From positions 1 to 64,000 of the forward strand of contig CAJXRQ010000011.1 of assembly GCA_913060505.1 (NCBI GenBank): a stretch of DNA of 64,000 nucleotides. Direction: 5' to 3'. Below, one piece after another: positions 59,863 through 64,000 of this stretch. The stretch is from an uncultured Desulfovibrio sp. (lineage in GTDB: Bacteria; Desulfobacterota; Desulfovibrionia; Desulfovibrionales; Desulfovibrionaceae). The notes under the pieces are model-generated. The model had not been told where the DNA came from. It saw only the letters and a list, made by a program, of their open reading frames with translations, and made no database searches. Numbering within the stretch: position 1 is the stretch's first letter; each line of letters starts with the position of its first letter. The translations under genes and the position numbers were made by a program.

Positions 59863-61845
59863 TCACGTCTGTGCTGCCGGAATGGTGAACATCACCACGG
59901 CACCACCGCCGGGATTGTGGTCGGCCCAGATGCGTCCCTTATAGTGTTCCACAATCCCCTTGCTGATGGCCAATCCCATGCCGGACCCTTTGGGAACAGC
60001 ACTGTTTTGCAGCGTATCACTCACCTGATGGAATTTATCAAACACATTGCCCAGATCGGAATCAGGAATACCCACGCCTGTGTCCGAGATGGAAAACAGC
60101 ACATACCCGTCCTGTTCACGGACTTTCAACGTTACGGATCCCTGTTGCGTGAAGCGATGCGCATTGGCTATCAAATTGGCCAAAACCTGCCGCAACCGGT
60201 CATAATCCGCCATGACAGGCGGCAATGTTTCCGAAATATCGGCAAACAATTGAACATTTACATTTTCCTCAAAGGCGCCGGAAGAAGCCTCAATGGCATC
60301 AGCCGCCAGTTTGACCGGATCAATCACCCTGTCATCCCACGGCATGTGTCCTGCTTCAAGCCGTGACATATCCAGAAAATCGTTGATGAGTCGGGACAGG
60401 CGGTCGCCTTCCTTGACGATGATTCCCACATTGGAAAGCACTCTTTGCATGCCCGGAAGCTCACAGGATTCCCCATGAGACCCCATACAGAATCGTTGGA
60501 GATCCTTACGGATAAGTAGTGCAAATCCAAGAATGGATGTCAACGGGGTACGCAAATCATGGGAAACCGTATTCATGAGTGACGTCTTGAGTTCATCCAT
60601 TTTCTGAAGTCGGGCGTTGGCTCCTTCCAATTCCAGACTACGTTGGCGCAATTCTTCGGTTCGTTCATGCACAATTCCTTCCAGCGTGGAATTCATATGA
60701 TTCAATTCCATTTCCGCTCTTCGCCGGGCAATGATTGTCACAGCAAGGACCAGAACCAATCCGCACAAAACGACAAACACAATGGCAGTTACCAGAACAA
60801 GATTAAAATACTTTTCCCAAAATAGTTCCGGCTTGTGAACAATGATGCCGGATCCCGGGACAAGACTATCGGAGATACCAAAACGCTTGAGTTCCCTGTA
60901 GTCGAACATGAATCGATTCGGGCTGTTGCGTACCATGGGGATGGAGTCAGCTGACTCCCCGCCGAGAATACGCAAAGCCATTTTCCCGGCCTTCTGCCCC
61001 TGTATCCGAGCAGAAGTAATCATTCCGCCCACGATCCCATGCCCCAGGAAGAAATCCCACATTCCATACACGGGACGTTCACAAACAGAACGGAAATTCG
61101 CCATACTTTCACGGAATGGAAAAGCCTGACCGGATTTATCTCGGGCAAAACTCAGCAAAAGAACAATGCTGTCTTTCGGAAGAGTTGCTAATCGTTCCAG
61201 TAATTCCTTCATGTTGAAATCACGCAGCATCACGAAATCGACCTTTGAACGAAACTGCTTCATGACAGTGTGCAACTGAATCTGATTAGCCTCTCCGGAT
61301 GCTGTGTAATCATTGATAACGTAGATGGTTCTGACAGCAGGATTCTGGGTTATGGCAATCGCTACAGTCTTGCTGATGTCGCTCTGTTCAAAAACTCCTG
61401 TAGTGTTGGCCAGATCAAATTTTCTGTCGAGATTCAGGTCATTGACTCCGCAAAAAACCACAGGAACTCCCGAAAAAAGGCTGTTCCGTATGCCGAGGAC
61501 GAACTTTGCCGCGTTATCGTCTGTAGTAACAATAGCGTCGAAATGCTCGTCATCATATTTCCGCGCGAACATGCGGGCGACGCTTTGGTAATATTCGGGG
61601 GAAGAATGGCGTTTCGTGTCAAGGTATTCGGTTACTACTTCCGTGCAGCCGTTACCATTGGTAATGGTGTCGAAAACGGATCGTGAAATATCCACGCTCC
61701 ACTGAAAACGTGTACTATAAGAATTGACCAATAACACACTCTGGCAAGCCGAACCGAAAGCCTGCACTGCGTGCAACCAAAACGCAAAAATTGCGATGCC
61801 TATCGCCAACGATCCGACCGTTGGTGGTAATAACGTATTGTTCAC
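59863..61845 (-). CDS. Sensor histidine kinase with periplasmic ABC substrate-binding-like sensor domain
   Basis: N-terminal signal/TM, PBP-like domain (VLLVNSYSTRFQWS..., VPVVFCGVNDLN), TM, HisKA SLMNTVSHDLRTPLTSILGFA, HATPase GSGMGLAISKGIV. Confidence 0.92.
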   Translation of the reverse strand: MNNTLLPPTVGSLAIGIAIFAFWLHAVQAFGSACQSVLLVNSYSTRFQWSVDISRSVFDTITNGNGCTEVVTEYLDTKRHSSPEYYQSVARMFARKYDDEHFDAIVTTDDNAAKFVLGIRNSLFSGVPVVFCGVNDLNLDRKFDLANTTGVFEQSDISKTVAIAITQNPAVRTIYVINDYTASGEANQIQLHTVMKQFRSKVDFVMLRDFNMKELLERLATLPKDSIVLLLSFARDKSGQAFPFRESMANFRSVCERPVYGMWDFFLGHGIVGGMITSARIQGQKAGKMALRILGGESADSIPMVRNSPNRFMFDYRELKRFGISDSLVPGSGIIVHKPELFWEKYFNLVLVTAIVFVVLCGLVLVLAVTIIARRRAEMELNHMNSTLEGIVHERTEELRQRSLELEGANARLQKMDELKTSLMNTVSHDLRTPLTSILGFALLIRKDLQRFCMGSHGESCELPGMQRVLSNVGIIVKEGDRLSRLINDFLDMSRLEAGHMPWDDRVIDPVKLAADAIEASSGAFEENVNVQLFADISETLPPVMADYDRLRQVLANLIANAHRFTQQGSVTLKVREQDGYVLFSISDTGVGIPDSDLGNVFDKFHQVSDTLQNSAVPKGSGMGLAISKGIVEHYKGRIWADHNPGGGAVVMFTIPAAQT

Positions 61846-62020
61846 GGTTCGCCCTTCCCTGTTGAACCTACCCTATTTTGACATTGATCCTTTTTGCTCT
61901 GCCTGTCAAAACCATTAGAGTTCTAAAGATGAATTCGATACCAATAAACAGTATTTTTTTATTGACAAACAATCATTTTTTATTCTTAAACATAGAAAAC
62001 ATCCTGCGAGGAGGTATTTT

Positions 62021-62566
62021 ATGGATACTATTCAAAAACCAAGCAGACGATTCGAGATTCTCTTTCGATTTCTTTTTTTTGCGTATCCGGTGTTCCTGCT
62101 GGTCACATGGTTAGCTATGACTTTCAAAGGGGCCGATCCCAATCCGGTTCTGGATTTTTCCCTGAACATACAAAATCTGAACATTCAACACGAACCAGTT
62201 CTCTGGCAGCGGTTGGCATGTTTTGGCGCCACCATGTTGCCCGGAGCCGCCCTCATGTATATTTTTCACTCGCTTTACCGTCTCTTCGGTTATTACGGCA
62301 AAGGTATGATCTTTTGCCGTGAAAACGTGAAATGTTACCGTTCCACCGCCTTGGGACTCATTATCATGCAGATTCTGCATTTCCCGGAAGATGCATTGAT
62401 ATCACTGATTCTTACGGCTACGAACCCCAAGGGCCAACATGTTATTTCCTTTGGCATGAACGACACCAACATCACCATGATTGTCGCCGGCATCATGATA
62501 CTGGTCATCTCACGCATCATGGATCAGGGGCGAAAACTCCAGGAAGAACAGGCCCTGACGGTATAA
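62021..62566 (+). CDS. DUF2975-like membrane protein
   Basis: Four hydrophobic segments; gene pair with small XRE/YozG-like HTH. Confidence 0.75.
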   Translation: MDTIQKPSRRFEILFRFLFFAYPVFLLVTWLAMTFKGADPNPVLDFSLNIQNLNIQHEPVLWQRLACFGATMLPGAALMYIFHSLYRLFGYYGKGMIFCRENVKCYRSTALGLIIMQILHFPEDALISLILTATNPKGQHVISFGMNDTNITMIVAGIMILVISRIMDQGRKLQEEQALTV

Positions 62567-62599
62567 AATTCCGGGATACGGTAAAACACGGAGAAAGCA

Positions 62600-62800
62600 G
62601 TGCCGATAGTCATAGATCTCGACGTGATGCTGGCCAAACGTAAAATGAGTTCCAAGGAACTGGCAGAGGGTATAGGTATCACCGCGCAAAACCTGTCCAT
62701 TCTTAAAACGGGAAAGGCAAAAGCCATACGCTTCAGCACACTGGAAGCAATATGCAGGATTCTGGAATGCCAGCCCGGAGATATCCTGAGGCACGAATAA
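62600..62800 (+). CDS. Small YozG-like XRE-family HTH regulator
   Basis: IDLDVMLAKRKMSSKELAEGIGITAQNLSILKTGKAKAIRFSTLEAICRILECQPGDIL. Confidence 0.9.
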   Translation: MPIVIDLDVMLAKRKMSSKELAEGIGITAQNLSILKTGKAKAIRFSTLEAICRILECQPGDILRHE

Positions 62801-62819
62801 CCTGCACCATACACAAGAC

Positions 62820-62858
62820 ACAAAAAGGCTCCGGAAAATCTGTCCGGAGCCTTTTTGT
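62820..62858. terminator. Bidirectional terminator
   Basis: ACAAAAAGGCTCCGGA-AAATCTG-TCCGGAGCCTTTTTGT. Confidence 0.93.
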
Positions 62859-62905
62859 ATTCGGTATGTGGTGCAAGTATCGACCTGATTTCACATCCAG
62901 CCGGT

Positions 62906-63694
62906 TTAAGGCTTCTTTTTTCCCTCAAGAGCACGAAGCCGAGCTTCCACGACCTTGGGGTTGGGATATGTCTTCAAAATCGATTTAAGCAGCGATTTGG
63001 CCTTTTCCTTGTCATGGTCATATTCATAGGCTTCCGCCAACAGGAAAATTGCCAACGCCCTCTTTTCCTGATCGATATTCTTGAGCTCCAAAAGCTCGTT
63101 CAAGGCCTTGCGCACCTGCGTCCAATTATTGATCAGGCTATAGCTTTGAGCGAATTCGTACAGACAGGAAGCCTTATCATCATCTGACGAAGCGCAATCA
63201 GCACAGTTATTCAGGGCTTCCAGAACAAGATCATAGTTACCCTGCAAGCGGTATATGCGGGCAAGTCGTAACTGTGTCTTCACAATCCATTCCGGCTTGC
63301 CATCAGCAAGCATCAAAGCCTTTTCCAGCGATTCTACAGCCTTGGAACGTTTACCCAGCTGGAGGTAAATATCCCCCAGCTGGTACATTATTTTCCAGGT
63401 TTCAAGCTTGTTGCCGCTTTGCTCAAGGCTCATGGCTTCCAACAAGGCCGCAGCCCGCTTCAAATCGCCCTTGACGTCAAGAGCTATCTCCAGAAGACGC
63501 TTCCAGGCTTCCTTGCGGAATTTCCCTTGAGTATGGGCTTGCAGATACCGTTCATAGCCGGTTTCCGACTGAAGGTAGAATCCCTGCGAATACTGCTCCC
63601 GTGCGGTTTTCAGGTCTTTGTCAATCTCCTGCCCCCCGCACGAAACACACCACAGCATTACTGTGGCCAGCAGCAGCACCTTGAGTGCATTCAT
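62906..63694 (-). CDS. Tetratricopeptide-repeat lipoprotein
   Basis: Lipobox WCVSC; TPR-like helical repeats; start overlaps gyrA stop (TAATG). Confidence 0.85.
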   Translation of the reverse strand: MNALKVLLLATVMLWCVSCGGQEIDKDLKTAREQYSQGFYLQSETGYERYLQAHTQGKFRKEAWKRLLEIALDVKGDLKRAAALLEAMSLEQSGNKLETWKIMYQLGDIYLQLGKRSKAVESLEKALMLADGKPEWIVKTQLRLARIYRLQGNYDLVLEALNNCADCASSDDDKASCLYEFAQSYSLINNWTQVRKALNELLELKNIDQEKRALAIFLLAEAYEYDHDKEKAKSLLKSILKTYPNPKVVEARLRALEGKKKP

Positions 63695-64000
63695 TACTCT
63701 TCTTCGTCCTTCGACATTTCCTGATCCATGACAAGATCAAATCCTGCCACGGCAACGTCACTATCCATGCGAACCAGTCGTACCCCCTGTGTAGCACGTC
63801 CACGGGTCAGGGATATTTCGCTGACGTTCATGCGGATGATCTTGTTACCGGAAGTCAGCAGGATGATGTCGTCGGTGTCGTTTACCAGGCGTGCTCCCAA
63901 CACGTCGCCGGTCTTGTCGGTCAGGCGCATATTCAATATGCCCTTGCCGCCGCGCGACTGCACCCGGTACTGGTCGATGTTGGTGCGCTTGCCGAATCCT
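63694..64000 (-). CDS. gyrA: DNA gyrase subunit A, C-terminal fragment (5' part beyond window)
   Basis: GFGKRTNIDQYRVQSRGGKGILNMRLTDKTG reads in frame to the window edge; acidic tail MDQEMSKDEEE. Confidence 0.92.
   Translation of the reverse strand, partial: GFGKRTNIDQYRVQSRGGKGILNMRLTDKTGDVLGARLVNDTDDIILLTSGNKIIRMNVSEISLTRGRATQGVRLVRMDSDVAVAGFDLVMDQEMSKDEEE

Noticed and set aside
1-64000. CRISPR arrays, rRNA and tRNA genes
   Set aside because: No regularly spaced direct repeats, rRNA-like sequence or cloverleaf/TPsiC-box pattern noticed in the intergenic regions. tRNAscan-SE and Infernal would be needed for certainty.

Overview
The window reads as a chromosomal segment of a Desulfovibrio-like (Desulfobacterota) bacterium. 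This assignment is inferred from gene content, not from a search. It contains about 53 protein-coding genes. I recognised no rRNA, tRNA, CRISPR array, transposase or prophage. Positions 1-16 kb are rich in signal transduction: PAS histidine kinases, HD-GYP and GGDEF proteins, an MCP, a degenerate HD-GYP and a DisA_N-like diadenylate-cyclase-family protein. This is followed by a TetR/MFP/RND efflux operon with a KdsC-like HAD phosphatase. Next come an M48 protease/SH3 pair, a MacB-like permease, lar genes (larC N-terminal part, larB, larE) around thiC, and a MATE transporter. A divergent ArnC-like GT2 / YdjC deacetylase / MarR / ArnT-like cluster resembles the Francisella FlmF2-NaxD-FlmK lipid A amine-modification route. 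Further on are pfk, rfaE1, parB and parA with two perfect parS sites (one inside a 32-bp perfect palindrome), slipin/NfeD, coaBC, queA and korDABC. The window ends with an AT-rich island holding a secreted orphan protein, a Tat-exported HD-domain protein, an MCP, glnA with a sigma-54-like promoter, a PBP-sensor histidine kinase, a DUF2975/HTH pair, a TPR lipoprotein and the 3' end of gyrA. The observations I would follow up first are the DAC-like protein with an altered RHR motif next to a degenerate HD-GYP, the NaxD-like cluster, the LarC that lacks its C-terminal domain, the Tat-targeted HD protein, the MCP with a cytoplasmic C-terminal Cache-like domain, and the par locus architecture.
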